A stretch of 41,969 bases of DNA from Streptomyces sp. CB01635. GTDB taxonomy: Bacteria > Actinomycetota > Actinomycetes > Streptomycetales > Streptomycetaceae. Position 1 is the stretch's first letter. Each line of letters starts with the position of its first letter. Below the pieces are notes generated by a model. That model worked only from the letters and a program-made list of their open reading frames with translations, made no database searches and was not told where the DNA came from. The translations under genes were made by a program, and so were the position numbers. Of the stretch, positions 1-7,491 are shown in pieces. Location: assembly GCF_002803065.1 (NCBI RefSeq), contig NZ_NNBL01000047.1, forward strand, positions 1-41,969, given 5' to 3'.

Positions 1-64
1 ACACGGAGGCCTTCGCCTTCTTCAAGACCCGCGCGTGTCAACAACGCTCATGCTCAATACAGCT

Positions 65-198
65 AGGGCGTGTTCGCAAAGTCTCTCGGTCGTTGGTAAG
101 TCGTGGTGCGGCGACATGAGTTGACTGATGAGTCGTGGGCTGTGGTGGAACCGTTGCTCCCGCGGTCACGTATGGGGCGGCCGGTCCGTGACCGCTGA
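65..198 (+). mobile_element. Remnant of an IS5-family insertion sequence (5' end only)
   Basis: From the GTG codons at 103-108 the frame reads VVRRHELTDESWAVVEPLLP, then RSRMGRP. This is the typical N-terminus of Streptomyces IS5-group DDE transposases, which begin with R-R-H-E-L-T-D-x-x-W-A-x-x-E-P-L-L-P. The frame meets a TGA at 196-198 only 31 codons in, and none of the DDE catalytic region follows. The GGGCGTGTTCGCAAAGTC sequence just upstream (from about 65) resembles an IS terminal repeat, but no partner end is visible. I read it as a deletion remnant that can no longer transpose. Family recognition is by eye. Confidence 0.65.
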
Positions 199-211
199 AC
201 GCCCCACCCAG

Positions 212-376
212 CTAGAGGCCCTGCAGGGCGCCCTCGGTGCCCGCGCGCTCGGCCGCGACGGACCCCATCCCGGAGTGCATCGTGTAGGTCATGATGGTCG
301 GGGCGAACGGCGACGTCATGACCGTCCCGGCTGCGATCGCCTGACGCCGGCCCTCCGGAAACGGGATGTCCCGCAC
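212..376 (-). pseudogene. Short unidentified frame, possibly a C-terminal gene fragment
   Basis: The minus strand is open from the TGA at 404-406 down to a TAG at 212-214. A GTG at 376 would give 54 residues beginning MRDIPFPEGRR and ending TEGALQGL. Composition looks protein-like (AIAAGTVMTSPFAPTIMTY), but no domain is recognised. It lies 51 bp downstream of the aldolase stop on the same strand and ends 13 bp from the IS remnant. It may be the surviving end of a larger co-transcribed gene truncated by rearrangement, or a genuine small ORF. I see no convincing ribosome-binding site. Confidence 0.3.
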
Positions 377-427
377 CCCGAGCCGTATGGGCTGCGGGAC
401 ACCTCACCGCGTAGGAGCCGGCCAGCC

Positions 428-1201
428 TCAGTCGGAGTCGTTTAGCGACGCGACCAGCGTCTTGGTGTGCGCGATCCCTTGGCTGAGGAATTGGACGTCG
501 CCGCCGACCGCCATGAAGCGGGCACCCCGCCGGACCCACAGCCGGGCTGCCTGCTCCGAGGGAGCGAAGATCCCGAAGGGGACCGAGTGCCGCTCGCATG
601 CAGCGAACACCCGGTCGATCGCGGCCCGGACGCCCGGGTGGTCCAGGTCGTGCAGGTGTCCCATCGAAACGGCGAGATCGGCCGGACCGACCATGATGCC
701 GTCGAGGCCGGGTGTTTTGAGGATGGCGTCGATGTCGGCGACCGCATCCGCATGCTCGATCATGACGAACGCGGCGATCTCCTCGTCGGCCCGCGCGATG
801 TACTCGGCCCGGCCGCCGTCCAGGCGGGCCGCCCGGCGGGGGCCGAAGCCGCGTACCCCGGCCGGGGGATAGCGTGTGGCCGCGACGGCTGCGGCGCACT
901 CTGCGGCGTTCTGCACGCCCGGGACGATCACACCCTCGGCCCCGACGTCGAGGATCTGGCCGATCAGTGCGGTGTCGTTCGCGGGGGAGCGGACGAACAG
1001 TGTCGACCGGGACGCGCGCAGCGCGACGAGCATGGCCTGCAGTGCGTCGATCGGAATCGGCGCGTGCTCGGTGTCGATCATGACGAAGTCGAAGCCGCCT
1101 GCGCCGATGGTCTCCGCTACGAAGACATCCGGGATCGTCAGCGACACGCCGAAGGCGGGTCGGTCCTCAGACAGCTGCCGCTTCGTTCGGTTCTCCCGCA
1201 T
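428..1201 (-). CDS. HpcH/HpaI-family class II aldolase
   Basis: The 257-residue protein belongs to the HpcH/HpaI aldolase/citrate lyase family. These metal-dependent enzymes cleave or form C-C bonds in 2-keto-hydroxy acids to give pyruvate (or a pyruvate analogue) and an aldehyde. Family features are the MIDTEHAPI segment with His46 as the likely catalytic base, Arg71 (LFVRSP), metal ligands Glu149 (VMIEHADAV) and Asp175 (IMVGPADLA), and normal length. I prefer the ATG at 1201 over the GTG at 1207 because GAGGGG at 1207-1212 is spaced 5 nt from it. It is divergent from the SDR-P450 operon, and its promoter overlaps a TGTATGCA operator. It probably performs the terminal cleavage of a keto-acid intermediate in the island's pathway, giving an aldehyde for the dehydrogenase at 12.6 kb. 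The family is secure; the substrate is unknown. Confidence 0.9.
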   Translation of the reverse strand: MRENRTKRQLSEDRPAFGVSLTIPDVFVAETIGAGGFDFVMIDTEHAPIPIDALQAMLVALRASRSTLFVRSPANDTALIGQILDVGAEGVIVPGVQNAAECAAAVAATRYPPAGVRGFGPRRAARLDGGRAEYIARADEEIAAFVMIEHADAVADIDAILKTPGLDGIMVGPADLAVSMGHLHDLDHPGVRAAIDRVFAACERHSVPFGIFAPSEQAARLWVRRGARFMAVGGDVQFLSQGIAHTKTLVASLNDSD

Positions 1202-1225
1202 AGCCACCCCTCACATGAGTGTATT

Positions 1226-1240
1226 TTTGTATGCATAATC
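1226..1240. promoter_or_regulatory. Operator site A (TGTATGCATAA) before the aldolase gene
   Basis: TTTGTATGCATAATC contains the perfect palindrome TATGCATA at 1230-1237. It shares TGTATGCA with three other sites in this window (near 1350, 5915 and 12410), each upstream of a catabolic gene. It is about 30 nt before the aldolase start and overlaps its -10 element. Half-site style and AT content suit an FCD-type GntR regulator; assignment to the GntR protein encoded at 11.3 kb is inference. Confidence 0.6.
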
Positions 1241-1266
1241 TAGGCGGGTACCCCTTGGTCGGTCAA
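1237..1266 (-). promoter_or_regulatory. Candidate promoter of the aldolase gene
   Basis: On the minus strand TTGACC (plus-strand 1261-1266) is followed after 18 nt by TAGATT (1237-1242), a good match to a vegetative -35/-10 pair. The TATGCATA operator lies immediately downstream, over the expected transcription start, as expected for repression by a bound regulator. Read by eye only. Confidence 0.5.
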
Positions 1267-1317
1267 TGCAGCGACCTGACCTGAGTGGTTGCGCAGGGTT
1301 CCTTGTGGGTGCACCTC

Positions 1318-1347
1318 TTGACGACGAACAAGAATCCGTTCTAATTT
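1318..1347 (+). promoter_or_regulatory. Candidate promoter of the SDR-P450 operon
   Basis: TTGACG at 1318-1323 is followed after 18 nt by the AT-rich TAATTT at 1342-1347, a weak -10 match. Operator B begins 3 nt downstream, mirroring the arrangement at the divergent aldolase promoter. About 80 nt of leader would precede the SDR start codon. Confidence 0.4.
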
Positions 1348-1362
1348 AATGTATGCAAAAAT
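1348..1362. promoter_or_regulatory. Operator site B (TGTATGCA) before the SDR-P450 operon
   Basis: AATGTATGCAAAAAT carries the shared TGTATGCA word (1350-1357). The core TATGCAAA differs by one base from the palindrome TATGCATA found in sites A and C. It lies about 70 nt upstream of the SDR start and just after the proposed -10 element. Confidence 0.55.
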
Positions 1363-1430
1363 GAACACTCTGATGAGGTCCTCGGCGACGTGGTCAGCGA
1401 GGGTTCCACAGTGGAGGCGAACGGACTGCG

Positions 1431-2219
1431 ATGACTACAGGAAGCGGTAGTAGTGAGCGGCTAGCCGGCCGGGCTGCGATCGTCACCGGCGGCGCCCGGG
1501 GCATAGGAGCGGCCATCACGCGCTGCCTCGCCGCCGCTGGGGCACGTGTGGTGATCGCCGACGTTCTCGACAGTGAGGGCGCCGCGTTGGCCACGGAACT
1601 CGGGGCGGCTGCCCGCTACGCCCACGTCGACGTCCGGCGACGCGATGATTGGGAGAGTGCCGTCGCACTGTCCCGGGAGGTCTTCGGGCTCCCGCTGTCG
1701 GTACTGATCCACAACGCCGGGGTGATGACCCCGGGAACCGTGGCCTCGACCGACGAGGAGTCACTGACCCTGGCCCTCGATGTCAACCTGCTCGGCCCGG
1801 TCATCGGCACCCAGGTGTGCCTGCCGGGAATGATCGACGGCGGAGGCGGATCGGTGGTCGTCATGTCGTCCATCGCCTCGCTGTCCGTGGGCCCGGGCTT
1901 CATCCCGTATGCGGTCAGCAAGGCGGCCAACGCCGTCTATGCCCGGGCCGCGGCGCGTGAGCTGGGGCCTCACGGCATCCGGGTCAACTCGCTACACCCC
2001 GGCGGTGTCGAGACGCCGATGAACTCCGGCCCCGGCTTCGCCGCCCTGGACAAGGACGCGTGGTTCGGCAGGATGCCGATCCCTCGCATCGGCCGACCCG
2101 CCGAGATCGCGGCCGCGGCGCTGTTCCTTGCTTCCGACGACTCCAGCTACGTCACAGGTACGCAACTGGTCGTCGACGGCGGACAGTTGCTCGGACCCCG
2201 GGCGACCTGGGACTCCTGA
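1431..2219 (+). CDS. Short-chain dehydrogenase/reductase (SDR)
   Basis: The 262-residue classical SDR oxidises an alcohol or reduces a ketone using a nicotinamide cofactor. The Rossmann motif TGGARGIGAAI is at residues 19-29, Asp44 ends beta-2 (favouring NAD over NADP), NAG is at 95-97, and the catalytic residues are Ser147, Tyr160 and Lys164 (YAVSK). Its length lacks the extra insertion typical of mycofactocin-dependent SDRs, so despite the mycofactocin locus 17 kb away it looks like an ordinary freely exchanging enzyme. It is the first gene of an operon running into the P450, reductase and ferredoxin genes, behind promoter and operator B. A likely job is oxidation of the alcohol made by the P450. 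Substrate unknown. Confidence 0.93.
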   Translation: MTTGSGSSERLAGRAAIVTGGARGIGAAITRCLAAAGARVVIADVLDSEGAALATELGAAARYAHVDVRRRDDWESAVALSREVFGLPLSVLIHNAGVMTPGTVASTDEESLTLALDVNLLGPVIGTQVCLPGMIDGGGGSVVVMSSIASLSVGPGFIPYAVSKAANAVYARAAARELGPHGIRVNSLHPGGVETPMNSGPGFAALDKDAWFGRMPIPRIGRPAEIAAAALFLASDDSSYVTGTQLVVDGGQLLGPRATWDS

Positions 2220-2296
2220 CCGCCGCGACCCCCGCCACCTGGTGGCTTGGCCCGAACAGCTCAGCAAACCCCCAGACCGGATCGGCGAGTGACTAG

Positions 2297-3514
2297 ATGA
2301 CACTAACCAGCGACGACATCCAGATCGAGAACCCGGACTTCTACTTCGAGGACCGGCAGGAGTTCTACGGCCGGCTTCATGCCGAGCGGCCAGTGTTCTA
2401 CTACAAGCCGCTGGACCTTTTTGTCCTGTCGAAGCACGAGGACATCAGGGAAGCGGCCCGCACCCCCGAGACCTTCAGCTCCAGCCGCGGGCTGCACCTG
2501 CACCAGTTGCGGCTCGAGCCAGAGGAGGCTGAGGCCTACGCGACGCTCTACGGCCCCGGAGAGCAGTTCGCCTACGCCGACCCGCCGCGCCACGGACAGC
2601 TCCGCGGAGTCGCGTCGCGCAGCTTCGCCCCCCGCGCCCTCGCCTACATGCGCGAGCACGTGCAGGGGCAGGCCGACGCGCTCGTCGACGCCATCGTCCC
2701 GGACAAGCCGTTCGACTTCGTCGAAGCCATCGCCGCGAGTCTGCCCATCAAGATCGCCGAGCACTTCATCGGGCTGCCCTCCGGCCACGACGACGAGATC
2801 CGCGGCTGGAGTGACGCCCTGGAGTCCCTCAAGCTCATCCACGGTGCCGACAACATCCGCGCCGCCGTACGCCAGTTCCAGGAAATGAACGACTTCTTCC
2901 GGGCGCAGTTCGAGGTCAAGCGAGCCCAGCCCGGCGAAGACCTCATCTCCACACTCCTTGCCGCTCAGTTGGACGGTGAGCCGCTGCCTGAAAGCACTCT
3001 GCTCATCTACTGCAGCCTCTTCCTGGCTGGCGGCAGCGACACGACCCGATCGCTCCTGGCCGGCATGGCGCTGGCTCTCGCAGACCACCCCGACCAGCTA
3101 GAACTGCTCAGGGACGACCCGAAGCTGCTCGACGGTGCGATCGAGGAGTCCCTGCGCTGGACCACGCCGGCCCGCGGCTTCCTGCGCACCGCCATGCACG
3201 ACACCGAGGTGCGCGGAGTCACCATCAAGGAAGGCCAGCGCGTCTACCTGCTGTTCGACGCCGGAAACCGCGACCCGGAGGTCTTCGAGAACCCCTGGTC
3301 GTACGACATCCGGCGCCCGAACGCCGGCGCCCATCTGTCGTTCGGCTACGGCCCGCACCTGTGCATCGCCGCCCACCTGGCCCGGCTCGAAACGCGCCTG
3401 TTCTTCCAGTCGCTGCTCAGCCGCTTCTCATCGATCACCAGGGCGGGCGAGCCGCGCGAGATCCGTCAGTTGCTGCGCAACGGCTGGCACGAACTGCCGC
3501 TGACCTTCCATTAG
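2297..3514 (+). CDS. Cytochrome P450 monooxygenase
   Basis: The 405-residue soluble bacterial P450 inserts one oxygen atom from O2 into an organic substrate. The I-helix motif AGGSDTT (residues 244-250) has the conserved acid/alcohol pair. ExxR is at 284-287 (ESLR), and the haem loop FGYGPHLC has the thiolate ligand Cys356. No transmembrane anchor is present, as usual for this class. It sits 77 bp after the SDR and upstream of DoxX, ferredoxin and FprA genes, so its electron donors are probably encoded in the same operon. The subfamily and substrate cannot be assigned by reading. The catabolic neighbours (aldolase, aldehyde dehydrogenase, CoA-transferase) argue for degradation of a small hydrophobic compound rather than antibiotic tailoring. 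Confidence 0.95.
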   Translation: MTLTSDDIQIENPDFYFEDRQEFYGRLHAERPVFYYKPLDLFVLSKHEDIREAARTPETFSSSRGLHLHQLRLEPEEAEAYATLYGPGEQFAYADPPRHGQLRGVASRSFAPRALAYMREHVQGQADALVDAIVPDKPFDFVEAIAASLPIKIAEHFIGLPSGHDDEIRGWSDALESLKLIHGADNIRAAVRQFQEMNDFFRAQFEVKRAQPGEDLISTLLAAQLDGEPLPESTLLIYCSLFLAGGSDTTRSLLAGMALALADHPDQLELLRDDPKLLDGAIEESLRWTTPARGFLRTAMHDTEVRGVTIKEGQRVYLLFDAGNRDPEVFENPWSYDIRRPNAGAHLSFGYGPHLCIAAHLARLETRLFFQSLLSRFSSITRAGEPREIRQLLRNGWHELPLTFH

Positions 3515-3570
3515 CCCGCCCTGCCCCGGGAGACGGCTACGGGGTGACCGTTGTAGAGAGGAGCCAAGGG

Positions 3571-4071
3571 ATGCACGGTGCAGACCTCGGCCTGCTGATA
3601 ATGCGTGCCGTCCTCGGTGTCATGTTGTTCGTCCACGGGGCGAACAAGGTGTTCGGTCCCGGCGGCGTGGCCGGCACCGCCCGGTGGTTCGAGTCCGTCG
3701 GCCTGCGGCCGGGGTGGCTGCACGCCCGCCTCGCCGCCGCCTGCGAGATCGGCGCCGGCCTGCTCATGGCCGCGGGGCTCGCGTTCCCCGCGGCAGGTGC
3801 CGCTTTCGCCGGACTCATGCTGGTGGCAGGCCTCACCGATCACCGCGGCAAGGGCTTCTTCGTCTTCAAGGGCGGGTGGGAGTACGTGGGCCTCGTCGGG
3901 CTCATGGCGATCTCCTTGGTGGCCGTCGGACCCGGCGCCTGGTCCCTGGACGAAGTCCTCGGCTGGCACCTCACGGGCGTCGGCTGGGCAGGCTCGGCGG
4001 CCGTCGTCGGAGCAGCGGCGGCGCTCGTCCTGCTGGCCGCCCGACGCACTCCGGCACAGGACCGACCGTGA
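3571..4071 (+). CDS. DoxX-family membrane protein
   Basis: The 166-residue protein resembles the DoxX/DoxD family, with about four membrane helices (starting near LGLLIMRAVLGVMLFVHG, then around residues 55-80, 95-120 and 135-160). The N-terminal FVHGANKVFGPGG segment is typical. I chose the ATG at 3571, preceded by GAGAGGAGCC, because the upstream open frame lies inside the P450 gene. DoxX relatives are linked to membrane redox chemistry, but their biochemical role is poorly defined. Here it sits between the P450 and its ferredoxin, suggesting a part in electron delivery or substrate handling at the membrane. That role is inference from position. Confidence 0.8.
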   Translation: MHGADLGLLIMRAVLGVMLFVHGANKVFGPGGVAGTARWFESVGLRPGWLHARLAAACEIGAGLLMAAGLAFPAAGAAFAGLMLVAGLTDHRGKGFFVFKGGWEYVGLVGLMAISLVAVGPGAWSLDEVLGWHLTGVGWAGSAAVVGAAAALVLLAARRTPAQDRP

Positions 4072-4192
4072 CCGGGCCGCGGAACAGGCCCGGCCCGGCA
4101 CACCACTCCCGAACCCTGTCCGGAAGACGGAGACCGGCCCACCGGCCCGTTCCCGAAGGACCGCACAACCTCGTTCAACGGAAGGAGACCCA

Positions 4193-4516
4193 ATGACCTA
4201 CGTGGTGACGTCGCCTTGTATCGACGTGAAGGACAAGAGCTGCACGCTCGTCTGCCCGGTGGACTGCATCTACGAGGGTGGCCGGATGATGTACATCCAC
4301 CCCGACGAATGCATCGAGTGCGGCGCCTGCGAGGACGCCTGCCCGATGTCCGCGATTTTGTACTCGGAGGACATCGACGACGGCACCCGCGGATACCTCA
4401 CCGCGAACGCGACCTTCTTCGAGGAGATCGGTTCGCCCAAGGGCGCCAAGAAGTTCGGCCCTTCCACCCGCGACGCCGACATCGTCACCCGAGCCCCGGC
4501 CCAGGGCGGTGACTGA
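4193..4516 (+). CDS. fdxA: 7Fe ferredoxin ([3Fe-4S][4Fe-4S])
   Basis: The 107-residue ferredoxin of the actinobacterial FdxA/FdxC type carries electrons from a reductase to the P450. Cysteines are at 9, 17, 21 and 25 and at 40, 43, 46 and 50. By family pattern Cys9, Cys17 and Cys50 bind the 3Fe cluster and Cys21, Cys40, Cys43 and Cys46 the 4Fe cluster, with Cys25 the usual extra residue. GAAGGAG precedes the ATG at 4193. Its stop overlaps the start of the reductase gene (TGATG), implying translational coupling and a fixed ferredoxin/reductase pair. Most soluble actinobacterial P450s use 3Fe-4S ferredoxins of about 65 residues, so a 7Fe partner is somewhat less common. Confidence 0.93.
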   Translation: MTYVVTSPCIDVKDKSCTLVCPVDCIYEGGRMMYIHPDECIECGACEDACPMSAILYSEDIDDGTRGYLTANATFFEEIGSPKGAKKFGPSTRDADIVTRAPAQGGD

Positions 4517-5850
4517 TGAACGGCGCCGCCTTCAGGGTGGCTGTCATCGGCTCCGGACCCTCGGGTGCCTACGCCGCCCAGGAACTGTCGGAACAGACCG
4601 ACCTCGATGTGAGCGTCGACGTGTACGAACGGCTCCCCGTACCGTTCGGGCTGGTGCGCTATGGCGTCGCCCCGGACCACCAGCGGATCAAGTCGATCGT
4701 CGGCTTGCTCGCGGACATCTTCGCCCATCCGCGCGTTCGCTTCCTCGGCAACGTCCAAGTGGGGACCGACATCACGGTCGCCGAGCTGCGCCAGCACTAC
4801 GACGCCGTCGTTGTCGCGTGCGGGGCCAGCGCGGACCGCTCCCTGTCGATACCGGGCGAGGACCTGCCCGGCGTCTGTTCGGCGACGGACTTCGTGTCCT
4901 GGTACAGCGGACATCCCGACGCCGCGGTGGACCGTTTCGCCCTGACCGCCGAGAAGGCCGTGGTCATCGGCCTCGGCAACGTGGCCCTGGACGTGGCCCG
5001 GATGCTGTGCCGGACCCCGGAGGAACTGCGGCGTACCGACGTACCGGAACACGTCGTCGACGTTCTGGCGAACAGCAGCATCCGTGAGATCGTCATTCTC
5101 GGGCGCCGCGGCCCGGCCTACGCCAAGTTCAGCAACAAGGAACTCGGCGAGTTCGGCGAACTGTCCGAGGTCCGCGTACAGGTCGACTCCGGGGATCTGG
5201 CAGACGACGAGGACGCCCTTCATCGAGCGCAGGAAAATCCGCTTACCCGCCGCATGCTGGCCACGCTGCGCGGATACGCGGATTCAGGTCCGCAGGGAGA
5301 CCGGCGGACGGTGCGCTTCGCCTTCTCCCGCACCCCTGTCGCGTTCGTGGGAGACGACTCAGTCAGCGGCCTGGAGGTGGTCCACCAGCGACCTGCTACG
5401 ACAGCGGTCGAGGAGCTGATCCCCGCCGGATTCTTCGTCCGTTCCGTGGGCTACCGGGGACTGGGAGTACACGGGCTGCCGCTCGATCCGCGCAGCGGCA
5501 CCATTCCGCACAGCGAAGGACGCGTCGTGGACGGCACCGAAGTCCTCGACGGGGTGTACGTCACGGGATGGATCAAGCGAGGCCCGAGCGGAGTCATCGG
5601 CACGAACAAACAGGACGCCGCCTTGACTGCCGCCGCGATCCTGGAGGACCGCAAGCGGGCGACACGTCCTCCCCAGAAGACCGTCGTCGATCCCATGGAC
5701 CTTCTGAAAGAACGGCGCGTCGAGCTCGTGGAGTGGCCGGCGTGGCAGCGCATAGACGCCGCCGAGGAGGCCGAGGGCAGGCCCGTCGGCCGGGCGCGGG
5801 TCAAGCTGCACGAGCGCAGCAGGATGCTCGCCGCCGCGTCAGCCGATTGA
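4516..5850 (+). CDS. fprA: FprA-type ferredoxin-NADP(+) reductase
   Basis: The 444-residue flavoprotein of the adrenodoxin reductase/FprA family transfers electrons from NADPH through FAD to ferredoxin. Features are the FAD motif GSGPSGAYAA near residue 12, the signature YERLPVPFGLVRYGVAPDH, the NADP-site segment GLGNVALDVARML, and the C-terminal GWIKRGPSGVIGTNK that contacts flavin and nicotinamide. It starts at an ATG overlapping the ferredoxin stop, so the two are translated together. With the ferredoxin and P450 it completes a three-component NADPH-ferredoxin-P450 chain in one operon. Length is normal for the family. Confidence 0.95.
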   Translation: MNGAAFRVAVIGSGPSGAYAAQELSEQTDLDVSVDVYERLPVPFGLVRYGVAPDHQRIKSIVGLLADIFAHPRVRFLGNVQVGTDITVAELRQHYDAVVVACGASADRSLSIPGEDLPGVCSATDFVSWYSGHPDAAVDRFALTAEKAVVIGLGNVALDVARMLCRTPEELRRTDVPEHVVDVLANSSIREIVILGRRGPAYAKFSNKELGEFGELSEVRVQVDSGDLADDEDALHRAQENPLTRRMLATLRGYADSGPQGDRRTVRFAFSRTPVAFVGDDSVSGLEVVHQRPATTAVEELIPAGFFVRSVGYRGLGVHGLPLDPRSGTIPHSEGRVVDGTEVLDGVYVTGWIKRGPSGVIGTNKQDAALTAAAILEDRKRATRPPQKTVVDPMDLLKERRVELVEWPAWQRIDAAEEAEGRPVGRARVKLHERSRMLAAASAD

Positions 5851-5857
5851 CGAGCCG

Positions 5858-5872
5858 AGCGGCTGCGCCGCT
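5858..5872 (+). terminator. Weak hairpin after the P450 operon
   Basis: AGCGGC-TGC-GCCGCT forms a 6-bp stem with a 3-nt loop 8 bp after the reductase stop. No T run follows, as is common in GC-rich actinobacteria. It could end the operon, but the stem is short. Confidence 0.3.
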
Positions 5873-5911
5873 GCGGGCTGGCGGCAAGCGCAACGCGCTA
5901 TTCTGATACAG

Positions 5912-5928
5912 TTTTGTATGCATAACTG
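5912..5928. promoter_or_regulatory. Operator site C (TTTTGTATGCATAACTG) before the isochorismatase-fold gene
   Basis: The palindrome TATGCATA is at 5917-5924, with the shared TGTATGCA word at 5915-5922. It is also flanked by an ACAGTT (5908-5913) / AACTGT (5924-5929) inverted pair. It sits about 120 nt before the hydrolase start in an otherwise GC-rich intergenic region. Sequence around the core (TTTTGTATGCATAA) matches site A almost base for base. Confidence 0.6.
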
Positions 5929-6048
5929 TCGGGGATTTGGTACCTCCAAACGGCACCAATCTCCGGCTCGAGGCCGAAACGCGCCCGCCGCTCGCGGGGC
6001 CTGGACGGACGTCTGCGCAGGCGCACAAGATCAGGAAAGGTTTGTGGC

Positions 6049-6609
6049 ATGACACTGACAGCCATGGATGCGCGTACCGCGCTGCTTGTCGTCGACCTTC
6101 AGGAAGGCATCCTGGGGTTGCCGACCGTGCATCCGACCGCGGAGATCACCGACCGCGCCGCCGAGCTGGCCGCGGTGTTCCGCGCGCATGAACTGCCCGT
6201 CGTGCTGATCAACGTCGCGGGTGGTGCACCTGGGCGGAACGAGATGCCGAAGTCCACCTCGACCCCGGCACCGAACTGGACCGACCTTGCCGCCCAGCTC
6301 AAGGCCGAGGACAGCGACCACCGTGTCACCAAGAAGACGTGGGACGCCTTCCCCGCTACCGACCTGCACGACTACCTGCAGTCGCACAACGTGACCCAGG
6401 TCGTCCTCGTCGGCATCGCGACGAGCATCGGAGTCGAGTCCACCGCCCGCTCGGCTTACGCGCTGGGATACAACGTGACACTGGCGACTGACGCGATGAC
6501 CGACATGGACCCGGAGGCCCACCGCAACAGCCTGGAGCGGGTCTTCCCGAAGCTCGGTGAGACGGGATCGACGGCGGAGGTCGCAGCCCTCGTCCAGAGC
6601 TCCCGCTGA
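6049..6609 (+). CDS. Isochorismatase-fold hydrolase lacking the catalytic cysteine
   Basis: The 186-residue protein has the isochorismatase-like fold. Asp16 (VVDLQEG) and a Lys at 95/96 (TKKTWDAF) are in place. The position normally occupied by the nucleophilic cysteine is Gly128 (GIATSIGVESTAR, where cysteine hydrolases have a C before VEST). True isochorismatases also lack the cysteine and use a different mechanism, so the protein may hydrolyse an enol ether or similar rather than an amide. The GIATSIGVESTAR form seems to define its own subfamily in actinobacteria. AGGAAAGG precedes the ATG at 6049. It is transcribed alone, after operator C and before a long intergenic stretch. Role in the pathway is unknown. 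Confidence 0.88.
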   Translation: MTLTAMDARTALLVVDLQEGILGLPTVHPTAEITDRAAELAAVFRAHELPVVLINVAGGAPGRNEMPKSTSTPAPNWTDLAAQLKAEDSDHRVTKKTWDAFPATDLHDYLQSHNVTQVVLVGIATSIGVESTARSAYALGYNVTLATDAMTDMDPEAHRNSLERVFPKLGETGSTAEVAALVQSSR

Positions 6610-7491
6610 ACCTCCGCGCGCGGAAGGACAGACCGCGAGTGGCGGGACGTCCCCCGCTCCCGGCTTGTCCGCAGGCGGGCGGCCGTATCCGGTAACGGGC
6701 ACGCCCTGACGGGACAGCGCCCACCGCACAGACGGTGTTGAGGGCAGCCGGGGCGACCTTGATGCTCCCGCCCGTACTGCGGGGAACGCCCTTGTGGCGG
6801 CCACGTGGTTACTTCCGTCGCGGAGATGCCGCGGACCCATGCTCACCCTTCAGGTGCGCTGTCGCGGTCCGCACAGTTGAGCCGGCCGCTGGTCGGGGTT
6901 GTATCCGTGTCCCCTCCCCGATCAGCGGCCCCCAACATCGCCAACGCCAGCCTGCCGCCGTGCGACCGATGGCCCTGGCCGAAGAGCCCCGGACAGTTCC
7001 CTTATGGGCCCGGAGCCCGCCCTCGGGCCGACCTGCCCTTCGACTTGAGCGCCTATGAGAGTAGTTATTCATAGGGGGTGACTCCGCGCGAGGCCACCTT
7101 CCTGTGCTCTGAGAGCCCCATGTACACCCCCGCGAGGGCGGCATGGCGCGAAGGACAGAGCCTGACAGCGGTTCAGGAGCCAGCCTGCTACCGCACCGAA
7201 AACGTCACCGTCTATCGAAACGTGCAGCCACGGCCTGTTCAGGACTTGTGTCGTATGTCCGGGAGGACGGCGGTGGTGCAGCGCGGGTCCGCTCGCCGGC
7301 GCCCGCGACGGTGGCTGCCCGGACAAGCAGCGCATGCAGCCGACGACCGAGACCGTCTCGGTCCCGGGTGCCGGGTTCTGAGGGCCGCCCGGGAGTCTCG
7401 GCGCGCAGACACGCGTGTTGCGACGGCCCCGCCGGCACGACACACGAGGGGGGCGATGTCTCCCCACGGAAAGATGGGATGGGCAACTGAC
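6610..7491. other. 882-bp intergenic stretch before etfB
   Basis: Frames open here on both strands (for example plus 6805-7074 and an N-terminal extension of the etfB frame from 7078) have arginine/proline-rich, low-information translations and no recognisable domain. I see no TGTATGCA site, RNA gene or clear terminator. It may hold decayed sequence or a long leader for etfBA. Confidence 0.4.

Noticed and set aside
63..899. Minus-strand 278-codon open frame overlapping the aldolase
   Set aside because: Arg/Gly/Pro-rich shadow of the aldolase gene in another frame, with no domain.
467..1243. Plus-strand 258-codon frame opposite the aldolase
   Set aside because: Antisense shadow; the minus strand carries the aldolase catalytic motifs.
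2303..3088. Minus-strand 261-codon frame across the P450
   Set aside because: Antisense shadow typical of high-GC codon bias; P450 motifs lie on the plus strand.
3605..4516. Long 303-codon frame ending with the ferredoxin
   Set aside because: The upstream part overlaps the DoxX gene in another frame; the ferredoxin has its own ATG and ribosome-binding site at 4193.
7078..7491. N-terminal extension of EtfB
   Set aside because: The translation is low-complexity; the EtfB family begins at the GTG at 7492.
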